In this document: one piece after another, positions 1 through 9,641 of the stretch
How the letters are laid out: every line of letters starts with the position of its first letter
Position numbering within the stretch: position 1 is the first letter of the stretch
DNA from: Curtobacterium sp. MCBA15_001
GTDB taxonomy: Bacteria > Actinomycetota > Actinomycetes > Actinomycetales > Microbacteriaceae
NCBI RefSeq assembly: GCF_001864835.1
Contig: NZ_MJGI01000004.1
Coordinates: 42,140 to 106,139, forward strand
DNA length: 64,000 nucleotides
Direction of reading: 5' to 3'
Notes under the pieces: model-generated
Told to the model about the DNA's origin: nothing
Databases searched by the model: none
Seen by the model: only the letters and a program-made list of their open reading frames with translations
Translations under genes and position numbers: made by a program

Positions 1-1
1 G

Positions 2-1063
2 AGTGACGGGGCCCTGGCACTCGGGCAACAGGCGTCGACGGCGGACTTCCCAGAGCGGATGCAGCCAGTCCTCCCACTCTCGACCGACACGCAGGGCCTC
101 TACGGTTCCATCACGGGCGAGTACATCCAAGACGTCACCCTCACTCCGAGGTTCGAGTTGTCTGCGCGGCTCGCGCGGGAGATGTGGAAGCAGCAGTACG
201 GGACAGAAGTCGACGGCGTCGTCGCAATCGATCCGGTGACGCTCGGCTACATCCTTCGTGCGACCGGCCCGGTGTCACTCGCAACGGGTGATCAACTCAC
301 CGCGGACAACGCCGTGCCCCTCCTCTTGAGCGAGGCGTACGCGAAGTACCAGGATCCTCGTGTCCAGGACGCGTTCTTCGCTTCCGCCGCGAGTGCGGTG
401 TTCGCCAAGGTATCGTCCGGCGGCTTCGACCCGACCGCGCTCATCGAGGCACTGACCACGGCCGCGAGCGAGGACCGGCTTCGCCTGTGGAGCGCGGACA
501 GCGGCCAGCAGTCCCTGATCAGTGGAACAGCGGTCGCCGGGGACCTCCTGAAGAGCGACCGCACCACACAGCGGTTCGGCGTCTACCTGAATGACGCGAC
601 GGGCGCGAAGATGGACTACTACCTCCAGAAAGCGGTGTCCGTCGGGAGTTCCGTCTGCCGCAACGACGGTCGACCGACCTGGGTCGTCGAGGTGACGCTG
701 GAGAACTCGGCGCCGGCGGACGCGGGTGCCACGCTGCCCGACTACGTGACGGGTGCCGAGAACTTCGGCGTCCCGCGGGGGTCGGTCCGCACCAACGTCG
801 CTGTCTACGCCCCTCCCGCAGGCGTCCTGCTCGCGTCCGTGCAGGACGGGAAGCCCGCCGCGCCCCAGACCGCTCTCGACGGCGTGTACCCGGTGACCCA
901 GTTCCAGACACTGCTGGCGCCAGGGCAGAAGACGACGTTGCGGCTCGAGTTCCTCGGACCGGAAGACAGCGCGCGGACACCGGTCGCCGCGAGCAGCACG
1001 CCGGGGGTGCGCCAGTCGGTCACGAAGCCCCTCACCGTGGACTGCCAGAGTCCGCTCGGGTGA
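2..1063 (+). CDS. DUF4012 domain protein, C-terminal part
   Basis: The reading frame is open to the left edge of the window, so the true start lies upstream and only about 353 residues are seen. The visible part contains GEYIQDVTLTPRF, VVAIDPVTLGYILRATGPV and an alternating hydrophilic C-terminal half, which match the DUF4012 family of secreted or membrane-tethered actinobacterial proteins. The function of that family is not established; members often sit near exopolysaccharide and cell-wall genes. A short hairpin follows the stop codon. I am confident of the family, not of the role. Confidence 0.75.
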   Translation, partial: SDGALALGQQASTADFPERMQPVLPLSTDTQGLYGSITGEYIQDVTLTPRFELSARLAREMWKQQYGTEVDGVVAIDPVTLGYILRATGPVSLATGDQLTADNAVPLLLSEAYAKYQDPRVQDAFFASAASAVFAKVSSGGFDPTALIEALTTAASEDRLRLWSADSGQQSLISGTAVAGDLLKSDRTTQRFGVYLNDATGAKMDYYLQKAVSVGSSVCRNDGRPTWVVEVTLENSAPADAGATLPDYVTGAENFGVPRGSVRTNVAVYAPPAGVLLASVQDGKPAAPQTALDGVYPVTQFQTLLAPGQKTTLRLEFLGPEDSARTPVAASSTPGVRQSVTKPLTVDCQSPLG

Positions 1064-1065
1064 GC

Positions 1066-1081
1066 GACTCCTTGCGGAGTC
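1066..1081 (+). terminator. small hairpin after DUF4012 gene
   Basis: GACTCC and GGAGTC form a perfect 6-bp stem with a TTGC loop, three bases after the stop codon. There is no T-tract, so it is only a possible terminator. Confidence 0.4.
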
Positions 1082-1490
1082 CTGCGGAGGATTTGCGGTC
1101 AGACGCCGCGGTATCTGGATGAACTAGCCGTCGGCATGGCCCCACAGTGGGGGACTTCCGGCCGTCGCGGGACGCGCGGATGACTCCGCTGGAGCTCAGA
1201 AATCGGGGGCCACGAACTCGGTGAAGCGGCGGAGTTCGCCTCTGATCTGGGAAAATCTTGATCACCTGCGCTCGTTGTCAACTCCGGAGGGACTAGACCG
1301 CCTCTTCTGCCAACACGGGAGTTCACGTGCTCGACACAAATTCCTTGCACGTGCGCTGTGAACGTCCGCTAGGTTGAGGGAACTTCGCCAACTGCCCGTA
1401 GGGAACCATGCCGGTCGGTTGACACAACGCGAGGGGTCAGGGCTCTGGGTCTCAGGGTCTGAAGGATCAGATCACTAGGGGAACAACTTC
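1082..1490 (+). other. noncoding gap upstream of LAFTG protein
   Basis: This 409-base gap has no convincing gene. A perfect TTGACA lies at 1419-1424, about 70 bases before the next start codon, but I see no good -10 hexamer at the right spacing. An AGGGGAAC ribosome binding site lies just before the start at 1491. The long leader may be an untranslated region or may hold a promoter I cannot place. Confidence 0.35.
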
Positions 1491-2033
1491 ATGAAGAAGC
1501 TCATTGCTGCGGTCGTGCTGGCTGGCGCCGCACTCATCGCGACCCCGGCTGCTGCCAACGCTGCCGGCTACGTCCCGACGTCCAACGTCTCCGTCTCCGG
1601 CAGCACCGTCGCCGGCGGCACCACCGTCATCAACTTCGGCCCGGGGTCGTTCGTCGGCAACGAGACGGTCAACGTCTCCGTCACCGGCGCCGGCGCGGTC
1701 ACCCTCGGCGCCCTGCCGACCACGACCGTCACCCGCGCGTACACGGCTTCCGCTTCGGGTGCCGTCTCGCCGCGCGTCACGCTTCCGGCCGGTGCCTCGG
1801 GCACGTACTCGCTCACCGCGACCGGCGCGACCTCGGGCAACGTCGGCACGACGGCCCTCACGGTCCGCCCGGCTGACGCGGCCGCTGCTGCTGCCTCGGG
1901 CAACGGCACCCTCGCCTTCACCGGTGGCACCATCTCCGCCCTCGCCCTCTGGGTCGGCGGCGGCGCTGTCGTCCTCGGTGGTGGCCTGCTCGTGGTCCGC
2001 AGCTCGGTCCGTCGTCAGCGCGAGACCGTCTGA
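1491..2033 (+). CDS. small LAFTG-anchored surface protein
   Basis: This 180-residue protein has a signal peptide (residues 1 to about 25, with Lys-Lys at positions 2-3 and an ANA-A cleavage site). A Gly/Thr/Ser/Val-rich beta domain follows (about 26-130). The C-terminal sorting signal is LAFTG at 141-145, then a membrane segment (about 149-169) and a basic tail RRQR. LAxTG is the kind of signal used by class E sortases in actinobacteria, so the protein is probably linked to the cell wall. No sortase is visible here. The ATG has an AGGGGAAC ribosome binding site. A strong terminator follows, so the gene is probably transcribed alone. Confidence 0.8.
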   Translation: MKKLIAAVVLAGAALIATPAAANAAGYVPTSNVSVSGSTVAGGTTVINFGPGSFVGNETVNVSVTGAGAVTLGALPTTTVTRAYTASASGAVSPRVTLPAGASGTYSLTATGATSGNVGTTALTVRPADAAAAAASGNGTLAFTGGTISALALWVGGGAVVLGGGLLVVRSSVRRQRETV

Positions 2034-2050
2034 CCTGCACCGCACTGAAC

Positions 2051-2084
2051 GAAGCCCCCGGAGCCACACGGCTCCGGGGGCTTC
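2051..2084 (+). terminator. terminator of LAFTG protein gene
   Basis: A perfect 15-bp stem, GAAGCCCCCGGAGCC with GGCTCCGGGGGCTTC, surrounds an ACAC loop and begins 17 bases after the stop codon. It lies between convergent genes and can serve both strands. Confidence 0.8.
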
Positions 2085-2093
2085 GTCGTTGCG

Positions 2094-2225
2094 TCACCGC
2101 GTGAGCAGTGCCAGCACCACCAGCACGACGGCAGCGACTGCCACGACGGCCAACACGACCCACAGCCACGGCGGGGTCCGTCCAGGACGCTTCGGGGGCC
2201 GAGGCGCACGATCACGGTTGCTCAT
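2094..2225 (-). CDS. small single-span membrane protein
   Basis: A 43-codon frame on the minus strand reads MSNRDRAPRPPKRPGR, then PPWLW and a Val/Ala/Leu membrane span to the end. The basic, proline-rich head followed by one transmembrane segment is a layout common in small actinobacterial hypothetical proteins. The start is an ATG at 2225. I see no clear ribosome binding site, which lowers confidence. It converges on the LAFTG protein gene and would share its terminator. Function unknown. Confidence 0.45.
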   Translation of the reverse strand: MSNRDRAPRPPKRPGRTPPWLWVVLAVVAVAAVVLVVLALLTR

Positions 2226-2497
2226 GCCGAGGAGTGTGACGCACCCAGATGTGCGTCACGACGACCCCCGCGTATTCCGAGATCGCAGCAGTTGTTGGAC
2301 CGTGTCCAGATCGCGAGTACCCCGCGCAGAGCGTGTACCCCGAATCTGCTTGGTACCGGCCCGGAAACACAGGGATCGAGGTGTCCCCCGCATTGACAGA
2401 TCCCGTGAATCCACGGGAGCGCTCGTGTCACCCGGGGTGCAGGACATAGCGTTGAGCGCATCACAACACGTACCCCGGATCGCGAAGGAGCAGCGAC

Positions 2498-2824
2498 ATG
2501 AGCATGACCGAGACCCACCCCGCCGTCGCCGAGGTGACCCTCGACACGGAGACCATCGAGGTCATCGCTGCCATCGAAGCCGAGGTCGTGACCGCCGCCG
2601 AACCGCAGCGTGCGCGCATCCTCTGGACCCGCCCCGACACGGGCCTGTGGGCAGCGAACTACGGCGGCTACTACGGCGGCACGGTGGACAAGCAGGGGAC
2701 CCACTACTTCGTGTCGGACACCTTCGGCCAGTACGTCGGTGACTTCAAGTCGCTGGCAGAGGCGCAGGCCAAGCTGGCTGAGCGACTCCACACCGTCCTG
2801 CCGGACGTGATCCGCCAGTACTGA
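2498..2824 (+). CDS. hypothetical protein with Gly/Tyr-rich core
   Basis: This 108-residue soluble protein starts at an ATG preceded by AAGGAGC. Its first 40 residues are acidic and probably helical. A conserved-looking core follows, LWAANYGGYYGGTVDKQG, then HYFVSDTFGQYVGDF and a C-terminal helix. I do not recognise a named family. The core looks like a compact beta hairpin of two-glycine/tyrosine turns. It has no signal peptide or membrane segment. Its own terminator follows, so it is probably a single-gene unit. Confidence 0.7.
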   Translation: MSMTETHPAVAEVTLDTETIEVIAAIEAEVVTAAEPQRARILWTRPDTGLWAANYGGYYGGTVDKQGTHYFVSDTFGQYVGDFKSLAEAQAKLAERLHTVLPDVIRQY

Positions 2825-2851
2825 GGCCAGCACCACAGACCACCCGCACGA

Positions 2852-3769
2852 TCAACGCCCCGCCGCACTCCGGCGGGGCTTCGTCGTTCCCGGACCAGGA
2901 CCAGGACCGGACGCCGGCGCAGCAGCACGGCGAGACCGCCCCAGCACCACCACCCCGACCAGCGCACCGATCACCGCCCCGCTGGTGTTCGCCAGGACGT
3001 CGTCGAGCGAGGCGAACCGCGACGGCACGAACAGCGCCTGCCCGATCTCGATCGTCGAGCTGACGACGAGCCCGGCAGCGGCTCCCGCCCACCACGCCCG
3101 GGTCCCCAGTCGCAGCACGACCAACAGCCCGAGCGGCACGAAGAACAGCACGTTGGCGGTGAACTCGAGCGCGGCGTACCCGAACCACGCGGGCAGCCCG
3201 AGGCGGTGCACGAGGTCGAGCGCACTCAGGATCTGCGGGTGCGCGCCGGCGTCGACGGGGGAGCCCCAGAAGCCGACGACCAGCACGCCGAGGCCGTAGA
3301 GCACGAGCAGCGCGGTCGCCAGCGTGCGGCTGCGACCCGTCGCGGAGACCGCGGGCGTGCGGGCAGCGGCGAGGACCAGGCACCCGAGCAGCACGCCGAC
3401 GGTGCACGCGACCACGCCGGACACCCAGGTCTGCAGGGGTGTGGCTCCCTGCGCGGCGCGGATGCTCACGACGACCAGGCAGCACGCGGCAGCCCAGGCG
3501 GTGGCCCGCCACCCGGCGACGGCGGCAGCGCCCCGACCGGCCGCAGCGACGACCGCGGGCAGCGGTACGACGATGACGGTGACGACCATGGCGGTCACGA
3601 AGCCGTCCTCGACGGACAGGAGGCCGTGCCCGGCCCCACGGAGCGCGGCGACCCCGGCACGGAACAGCGCCACGGCCCCGGTCGCCACCCCGGGCAGCGT
3701 CGCGACCACCACGGCGGCCAGCACGCCGAACCCGAGCACGGACCGCGCGGCCACGGTCCTGGTCGGCAT
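2852..3769 (-). CDS. VanZ-like membrane protein
   Basis: About 305 residues with several membrane segments. The C-terminal half carries the VanZ-like signature: FTANVLFFVPLGLLVVLRLG, then a membrane span with STIEIGQALF, then ASLDDVLANTSGAVIGAL. VanZ domains occur in teicoplanin-resistance VanZ and many uncharacterised membrane proteins, so glycopeptide resistance should not be assumed. I chose the ATG at 3769 because the first membrane segment begins soon after it; a GTG at 3865 in the same frame would add 32 polar residues. The tail is Pro/Gly/Arg-rich. Confidence 0.75.
   Translation of the reverse strand: MPTRTVAARSVLGFGVLAAVVVATLPGVATGAVALFRAGVAALRGAGHGLLSVEDGFVTAMVVTVIVVPLPAVVAAAGRGAAAVAGWRATAWAAACCLVVVSIRAAQGATPLQTWVSGVVACTVGVLLGCLVLAAARTPAVSATGRSRTLATALLVLYGLGVLVVGFWGSPVDAGAHPQILSALDLVHRLGLPAWFGYAALEFTANVLFFVPLGLLVVLRLGTRAWWAGAAAGLVVSSTIEIGQALFVPSRFASLDDVLANTSGAVIGALVGVVVLGRSRRAAAPASGPGPGPGTTKPRRSAAGR
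2857..2879 (+). terminator. terminator between convergent genes
   Basis: GCCCCGCCG and CGGCGGGGC form a 9-bp stem with a 5-base loop, followed by TTCGTCGTT. It lies downstream of the 108-residue gene and overlaps the last codons of the VanZ-like gene on the other strand. Confidence 0.65.
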
Positions 3770-3975
3770 GTCCACGAGGCCCGACGTTACCGTCCGTGGA
3801 TGCCGCACCGCGGCTGACACCCGGACGGGGAGGTCCCCACTACTGGGGACCGTCGATGACCCCACGAGCGCTCTGCGACCTGTCAGGATCGCGTCAGCGC
3901 GAACGGCCGTTCTCCAGTTCCCTGACCAGGACGACCGCCGCGACGCGCTCGAGCAACTCGACCCGGAAGAGACTC

Positions 3976-6900
3976 ATGCTGCCTGCCCACCGGGGCACCC
4001 CTGTGCCCGCGCGCCGTCCTGGCGTCCGTTCCCTCGCGCTGTTGGCAACCGCCCTGCTGGTGGGTGCTGGTCTCAGCACCGCGACGGCCGTCGTCGCCGC
4101 AACCCCGGCCTCCGCTGCGGTGACCGCCACCACCGACGGCCACTTCGTCTGCGACCAGAACACGCTCTACGCGTCGGACAGCACCGGCAAGGTCATCGCG
4201 ATCGACATCAGCTCGGGCGCCTCGAAGGGCTCGACGGTCGACGTCGCGGCCCTCGGCACCCAGGCGAACAACGGCCTCGGCATCTCCCGCGAGGGCACCG
4301 CGCTGTACGCGGCGTCGAACAACGCGAGCGCGACGCTGCGCTCCTTCGACCCGGCGACGGGTACGGCGTCGGCGCCGATCCCCACGGACAAGACGCGTGT
4401 CGTCATCCGCGGTGCGGTCGACCCGGTGTCGGGCATCTACTACTACGGCGACAACACCGGCTGGCTCGGCGCGTACGACCCGGCCAAGCAGCAGTACCTC
4501 GGGCAGGTCGGCCAGATCAACGGCCTCAAGGCGGGCAACGGCGACTTCGCGTTCAGCTCGCAGGGCCTGATGTTCATCGTCGCCGCGGACACGGTCTACC
4601 GCCTGGACAGCGAGACGGTCCCGACCACGCCGGGGTCGACGGCCCTGACGACGACCAAGATCGCGACGCTGCCGGCCGGCACGAACAGCCCGGGCATCGC
4701 GTTCTCGTCCGACGGCTACCTGTACGTGTCGAACACCGCCACGGCCAACGGCACGTCCACGACGACGATCTACCAGCTCGACCCCACCTCGGGCACGCCG
4801 GTCCGGAACTTCCCGGTCGCCGGCAACTTCAGCGCCAGCGACCTGGCGACCTGCAACTACGCCGACACGGTCACCGGCAAGGCGAGCGTCGACGCGCGCT
4901 GGAACACCGGCGACCAGTTCGGCCTCGCCATCTCCGGTGACGGCATCACCACCGCCAACTCCGGCACGAGCGCGACCACGAGCGGCTCGGACACCGGCGT
5001 GCAGGCGCAGAAGGCCGGCGCCATCCTGGTGACCCCGGACAAGCACTACACGGTGACGCAGACCGCGGCGGGCACCACCGACCTGGCGAACTACGCGACG
5101 ACGTGGACCGCGAAGGACGTCACCGGCGGCGCCACGGTCGCGACGGGCACCGGGAACACCGCGTCCTTCACGTTCCCGCACGCGGTCTCGTCGAACGGCA
5201 CCGACGTCGTCGTCACCTTCCAGAACGTCCTGCAGCGCACACACGTCGCGACGAAGCCGGACACCGGGGTCGCCGAGACGGGGGAGACCCTGACGGTCCC
5301 CGCGGCGCAGGGCGTGCTGGCGAACGACACCGGTGACGGGCTGGGCGTCGTGTCGAACACGAAGCCGGCGCACGGCACCGCGACGGTGAACTCCGACGGC
5401 TCGTACACGTACACCCCCGATGCCGGGTACTCCGGCACGGACTCGTTCACCTACACGGCGCAGGACGGCTCCGGCCGGACCGCGACCGGCACCGTGACGA
5501 TCACGGTGACCCCCACCTCGGCGGACGACGCCATCACCGTGCACGCGGGGTCGACCGCGAAGGCCGACGCCGCGTCGGGGCTGCTGTCGAACGACACCGG
5601 CGACGGGCTGCAGGTCGTCGCCAACACCCAGCCCGCGCACGCCACCGTGACCGTGGCGGCCGACGGCAGCTACGGCTACACGCCGGCGAAGGGCTTCTCG
5701 GGACCGGACTCCTTCACCTACACGGCACAGGACACGAAGGGCCACCAGACCACCGCCACCGTGACGGTGACCGTGGTGCCGACCGCGGGGGCGGACACGC
5801 TCGCCGCGACGGCCGGGACGGCGACCACCGGAGCCGCACCGGGCCTCCTGGCCGACGACCAGGGCACCGACCTGCACGTCGCGGCGGCCACGCAGCCCGC
5901 GCACGGCTCCGTCGCCGTGGGTGCGGACGGGTCGTACACCTACACCCCGGCCGACGGCTTCTCCGGGACGGACCAGTTCGACTACACCGTCACCGACGGC
6001 ACCTCGAGCGACACCGTGACGGTCACCGTGCACGTCGCACCGAAGGCCGTGGACGACGCCGCCACGACCACGGCCGGTTCGCCCGTCGTCACGACGTCCC
6101 GCGCGGACGGCGTCCTGGGCAACGACCTCGGCACCGGGCTGACCCTCGTGGGGAACTCCACCCCGTCGCACGGGTCCCTCGAGCTCGACCGGACGACCGG
6201 CGCCTACCGGTACACCCCGGCCGACGGGTTCTCGGGCACCGACACCTTCACCTACTCGGCGCAGGACGCCGCCGGTGCCCTCACCTCGGCGACGGTCACG
6301 CTGACGGTGGTCCCCGCCGCGGCGGACGACACCGCCACCACGCCGGCCAACGTCCCCGTGACGATCCCCGTGCAGGCGAACGACCGCGGCCAGCAGCTGA
6401 CGACCACGATCGTGGGCGCCCCGACGGCGGGCGTCGCGGTGGTCGCCGACGACGGTTCGGTCGACTACACGCCCGACACCGGGACCTCGGGCACGGACCA
6501 CTTCACGTACACGGTGACCGACGGGACCGGCCTGGTCTCGCGCACCGCGACCGTGACCGTGACCGTGACGCCCCGCGCGCTGCCGGACCACGCGGCGACC
6601 ACGGCCGACCAGCCCGTGACCGTCCCGGCCTCGACGCTGACGGGGAACGACGTCGGCACCGGGCTGCACGTCACGGACGTCCGTGACCCGGAGAACGGCA
6701 CGGTGGCGCTCGACGCCGACGGCGACCCGGTCTTCACCCCGGCCGCCGGGTTCTCCGGCACCGCGTCGTTCTGGTACGACGTGACCGACGGCTCCGGCCA
6801 GACCGCTTCGAGCTGGGTCGTCGTGATCGTCGGCCCGATGGCGACACCCGACACCGCGACCGCGGCAGCCGGGTCGACGCTCACCGTGTCGGCGGTGGAC

Positions 6901-9426
6901 GGCGTCCTGTCGAACGACCGCGGCACCGGCCTGACCGCGACGGTCGACGAGGAGCCCCTGCACGGCACGCTCGCGCTGGGCTCCGACGGGTCGTACACGT
7001 ACACGCCGAAGGACGGGTGGTCCGGGCCGGACTCGTTCACGTACACGGCCACGGACGGGGAGGGCGGCAAGTCGACCGGCCTGGTCAGCATCACCGTGAA
7101 GCCGACGACCGAGCCCGACGCCCTCACCACGACGGCGAACACCCCGGTCACCGTGACCTCGCGCGACCTGACGACGAACGACCACGGCACCGGGCTGACC
7201 GTCACCGCGGTCCGCGGCGCCGGCACCGGGACGGTCGTCCGGAACAGCGACGGCACCGTGACCTACACGCCGGCACCGGGGACCTCGGGCACGGACACCT
7301 TCACGTACGAGGTGACCGGCGCGAACGGCAACACCGCGACGGGCACCGTCACCGTGACGATCGACCCCGTGGTCGCCGCGTCCGGCAGCACGGCCACCGC
7401 CGACGGCGAGCTCGTCGTGCCCGCGGACCAGGGCGTGCTCGCCGGAGCGGTCGGCACCGGCCTGTCGGCTGTCTCGGCGACGGACCCGTCCCACGGCTCG
7501 GTCGTCGTCGCGAAGGACGGCGGCTACACCTACACGCCGACCGCCGGGTACTCCGGGCCGGACACGTTCGACGTGACGGTCAAGGACGACTCGGGCAACA
7601 TCGCCACCGCGACGGTGACCATCACCGTGGCGCCGAAGGCCCTCGCCGACGCTGCCCGCACCACCGCGGGCACGCCGGTCGACGTGCCGGTCACCCGGAA
7701 CGACAGCGGGACCGACCTGCGCGTCACCGCGGTCGGCCCGGTCACGGCGTCCGGTGCGGCTGACGGTGCCGCGGTCGGCACCGTGTCGATCTCCGGCCCG
7801 GGCACCGTCACCTTCGTCCCCGCCGACGGGTTCTCGGGCACGGCGACGTCCACCGTCACCGTGACCGACGCCACCGGAGGCACCGCCACCGCGACCGTCA
7901 CCGTCGTCGTGACCCCGGTCGCGGTCGACGACGCACTGAGCACCCCGGCCGGCACCCCGCTGTCGATCCCGTCGGCCACGCTCACCGGCAACGACCACGG
8001 CACCGGCATGCACGTCACCGGACACGGGGACGCGGCACACGGCACCGTGACCGAGGACGCCGACGGCGGTCTGGTCTACACCCCCGCCGACGGCACCTCG
8101 GGCACCGACCGCTTCACCTACACGGTGACGGACGCCTCGGGGCAGACGACCACGGCGACGGTCACCGTGCTCGTCGGCACCCGCGCGGTCGACCACGAGG
8201 CGACCACCCGGACGAACGGCACCGTGACGACCTCCACCGCCACGGGCGTGCTGACGGGCGACTCCGGCACGGCGCTCCGGGCATCGGTCGACCGGAAGCC
8301 CGCGCACGGCACGCTCGTGCTGGCCGCGGACGGGTCGTACACGTACACCCCGGCCGAGGACTGGTCGGGCGTCGACTCCTTCACCTACACGGCGACCGAC
8401 GCCGAGGGCGGCACCGCCACCGGCCTGGTCACGATCACCGTCGTGCCGACCGTCCGTGACGACAGCGCACGGACCAGCGCGGGCCGCACCCTCACGGTGC
8501 GCGGACCGGGCGTGCTCGGCAACGACCGCGGCAGTGCGCTGCGCGTCGTCCGTGTCGCCGCCGCCGCCCACGGGACGGTCGGCATCGCGGCGGACGGCAC
8601 GCTGGTCTACACGCCCGCCGACGGGTTCTCCGGGGTCGACGAGGTCACCTACACCGCCCAGGACGCGTCCGGGCAGCAGGTCGACGGCACGGTGACGATC
8701 ACGGTCGGGATCACCGCCGCTGACGACTCCGGCACCACGGTCGCCGGCGTGGCCGTCGTCCGGGACGCCCGACACGGGCTGCTCGGCAACGACCTGGGCA
8801 CCGGCCTGACCGCAGCGATCGCGAAGCGGCCCGTGCACGGCACCGTGCGTCTGGCCCGGGACGGTTCGTACGTGTACACGCCGGCCGCCGGGTTCACCGG
8901 GACGGACGCCTTCACCTACACGGTGACGGACGCCTCGGGGCAGAGCACCACCGCCACGGCCACGATGACGGTCGTCGCCCACGCGGTCGCGACGGACGAC
9001 TCGGTGACGGGGCAGAAGGGCGCGGCGGTCACGATCATCCCGCTCGACAACGACAGCCCCACCGGCGGCGCGACCTTCCAGCGGGCGTCCCTGCACCTGC
9101 TCGACCCGGCGACCGGCGCGAGCGTCGACCGCCTGGTCGTCGACGGGCGGGGCACGTGGACCGTGGCCGACGGGGTGGTCACCTTCACCCCGACGGCGGA
9201 TCACATCGGCACGCTGCAGATCGGCTACGTCGTGACGGACAGCGACGGGCAGGTCGTCCAGGCGACCATCACCGCGGTCTACCCGGTCGGGCTCGCAGCG
9301 AAGCTGCACGCCGCACAGCTCGCCTTCACGGGCGCGACCGGGCTGGTCGGGCTCGGCCTGGCAGCGCTCGCGCTGCTGCTCGGCGGGTTCGCGCTGATGC
9401 TGCGTCGACGCCAGCAGCGCGCCTGA
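3976..9426 (+). CDS. giant LAFTG-anchored repeat adhesin
   Basis: The 1816-residue product has a signal peptide (about 1-47, ending PASA-A). Residues about 50-330 look like a beta-propeller (LYASDSTGKVIAIDI, GISREGTALYAASN, GIAFSSDGYLYVSNT), and a beta-sandwich module reaches about 425. Then come 14 tandem Ig/cadherin-like repeats of about 89 residues, each with a DGSYTYTP...GFSGTDSFTYT core and a TATVTVTV strand. A divergent last domain (VVTFTPTADHIGTLQIGYV, VTDSDGQVV) resembles CshA-type fibril repeats. LAFTG at about 1782-1786, a membrane span and RRRQQR end the protein. I chose the ATG at 3976 (GGAAGAG upstream) because it precedes the signal peptide. A wall-anchored adhesin or fibril role is inferred. 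Confidence 0.85.
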   Translation: MLPAHRGTPVPARRPGVRSLALLATALLVGAGLSTATAVVAATPASAAVTATTDGHFVCDQNTLYASDSTGKVIAIDISSGASKGSTVDVAALGTQANNGLGISREGTALYAASNNASATLRSFDPATGTASAPIPTDKTRVVIRGAVDPVSGIYYYGDNTGWLGAYDPAKQQYLGQVGQINGLKAGNGDFAFSSQGLMFIVAADTVYRLDSETVPTTPGSTALTTTKIATLPAGTNSPGIAFSSDGYLYVSNTATANGTSTTTIYQLDPTSGTPVRNFPVAGNFSASDLATCNYADTVTGKASVDARWNTGDQFGLAISGDGITTANSGTSATTSGSDTGVQAQKAGAILVTPDKHYTVTQTAAGTTDLANYATTWTAKDVTGGATVATGTGNTASFTFPHAVSSNGTDVVVTFQNVLQRTHVATKPDTGVAETGETLTVPAAQGVLANDTGDGLGVVSNTKPAHGTATVNSDGSYTYTPDAGYSGTDSFTYTAQDGSGRTATGTVTITVTPTSADDAITVHAGSTAKADAASGLLSNDTGDGLQVVANTQPAHATVTVAADGSYGYTPAKGFSGPDSFTYTAQDTKGHQTTATVTVTVVPTAGADTLAATAGTATTGAAPGLLADDQGTDLHVAAATQPAHGSVAVGADGSYTYTPADGFSGTDQFDYTVTDGTSSDTVTVTVHVAPKAVDDAATTTAGSPVVTTSRADGVLGNDLGTGLTLVGNSTPSHGSLELDRTTGAYRYTPADGFSGTDTFTYSAQDAAGALTSATVTLTVVPAAADDTATTPANVPVTIPVQANDRGQQLTTTIVGAPTAGVAVVADDGSVDYTPDTGTSGTDHFTYTVTDGTGLVSRTATVTVTVTPRALPDHAATTADQPVTVPASTLTGNDVGTGLHVTDVRDPENGTVALDADGDPVFTPAAGFSGTASFWYDVTDGSGQTASSWVVVIVGPMATPDTATAAAGSTLTVSAVDGVLSNDRGTGLTATVDEEPLHGTLALGSDGSYTYTPKDGWSGPDSFTYTATDGEGGKSTGLVSITVKPTTEPDALTTTANTPVTVTSRDLTTNDHGTGLTVTAVRGAGTGTVVRNSDGTVTYTPAPGTSGTDTFTYEVTGANGNTATGTVTVTIDPVVAASGSTATADGELVVPADQGVLAGAVGTGLSAVSATDPSHGSVVVAKDGGYTYTPTAGYSGPDTFDVTVKDDSGNIATATVTITVAPKALADAARTTAGTPVDVPVTRNDSGTDLRVTAVGPVTASGAADGAAVGTVSISGPGTVTFVPADGFSGTATSTVTVTDATGGTATATVTVVVTPVAVDDALSTPAGTPLSIPSATLTGNDHGTGMHVTGHGDAAHGTVTEDADGGLVYTPADGTSGTDRFTYTVTDASGQTTTATVTVLVGTRAVDHEATTRTNGTVTTSTATGVLTGDSGTALRASVDRKPAHGTLVLAADGSYTYTPAEDWSGVDSFTYTATDAEGGTATGLVTITVVPTVRDDSARTSAGRTLTVRGPGVLGNDRGSALRVVRVAAAAHGTVGIAADGTLVYTPADGFSGVDEVTYTAQDASGQQVDGTVTITVGITAADDSGTTVAGVAVVRDARHGLLGNDLGTGLTAAIAKRPVHGTVRLARDGSYVYTPAAGFTGTDAFTYTVTDASGQSTTATATMTVVAHAVATDDSVTGQKGAAVTIIPLDNDSPTGGATFQRASLHLLDPATGASVDRLVVDGRGTWTVADGVVTFTPTADHIGTLQIGYVVTDSDGQVVQATITAVYPVGLAAKLHAAQLAFTGATGLVGLGLAALALLLGGFALMLRRRQQRA
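5251..8982 (+). repeat. 14 tandem Ig/cadherin-like coding repeats
   Basis: Fourteen in-frame units of roughly 267 bases encode beta domains of the Big_9/cadherin-like type. The copies are clearly diverged from each other: the DSFTYT core varies as DQFDYT, DTFTYS, DHFTYT, ASFWYD, DTFDVT and ATSTVT. This points to old duplications rather than recent expansion. Confidence 0.8.
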
Positions 9427-9440
9427 CGTCCAACGGCTGA

Positions 9441-9500
9441 CGGACAGGAGGCCCGGATCACCCCCGCCACACGGCGGACGTGATCCGGGCCTCCCGTCCG
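9441..9500. terminator. family A hairpin, copy 1
   Basis: Arms CGGACAGGAGGCCCGGATCA (9441-9460) and TGATCCGGGCCTCCCGTCCG (9481-9500) pair over 20 bases with one mismatch around a 20-base loop. It starts 14 bases after the stop of the giant surface gene and lies between convergent genes. The same arm core recurs at 16539, 29104 and 44448. Confidence 0.8.
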
Positions 9501-9574
9501 TCGCTGCGTGGGGCGGGTGCTGCGGGGCGGGGCGGCGCGTCTGCGGGGTGGTGTCGGCGGGCCGCCGATCCCGA

Positions 9575-9609
9575 ACGACATGACCGCTGTCGTACGACAG
9601 CGGTGTCGT
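9575..9609. repeat. family C inverted repeat, copy 1
   Basis: CCGCTGTCGTACGACAGCGG at 9584-9603 is a perfect 20-bp palindrome, flanked by ACGACA and TGTCGT that also pair across a 3-base bulge. Related sequences with a GTCGTACGACAGCG core occur at 25621, 25856, 47190 and 47263. Confidence 0.65.
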
Positions 9610-9641
9610 CGCGGGGACCGCGACTGCCTCTGCCGGCGGGT

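Noticed and set aside
2852..3769. Vancomycin or teicoplanin resistance gene
   Set aside because: Only the VanZ-like domain is present, with no vanHAX or vanRS nearby. Most VanZ-domain proteins have no proven resistance role.
3883..9309. Very long open frame on the minus strand opposite the giant surface protein gene
   Set aside because: Its product is Arg/Gly/Val-rich with no domain, signal or ribosome binding site. It is the codon-bias shadow of a high-GC gene with in-frame repeats.
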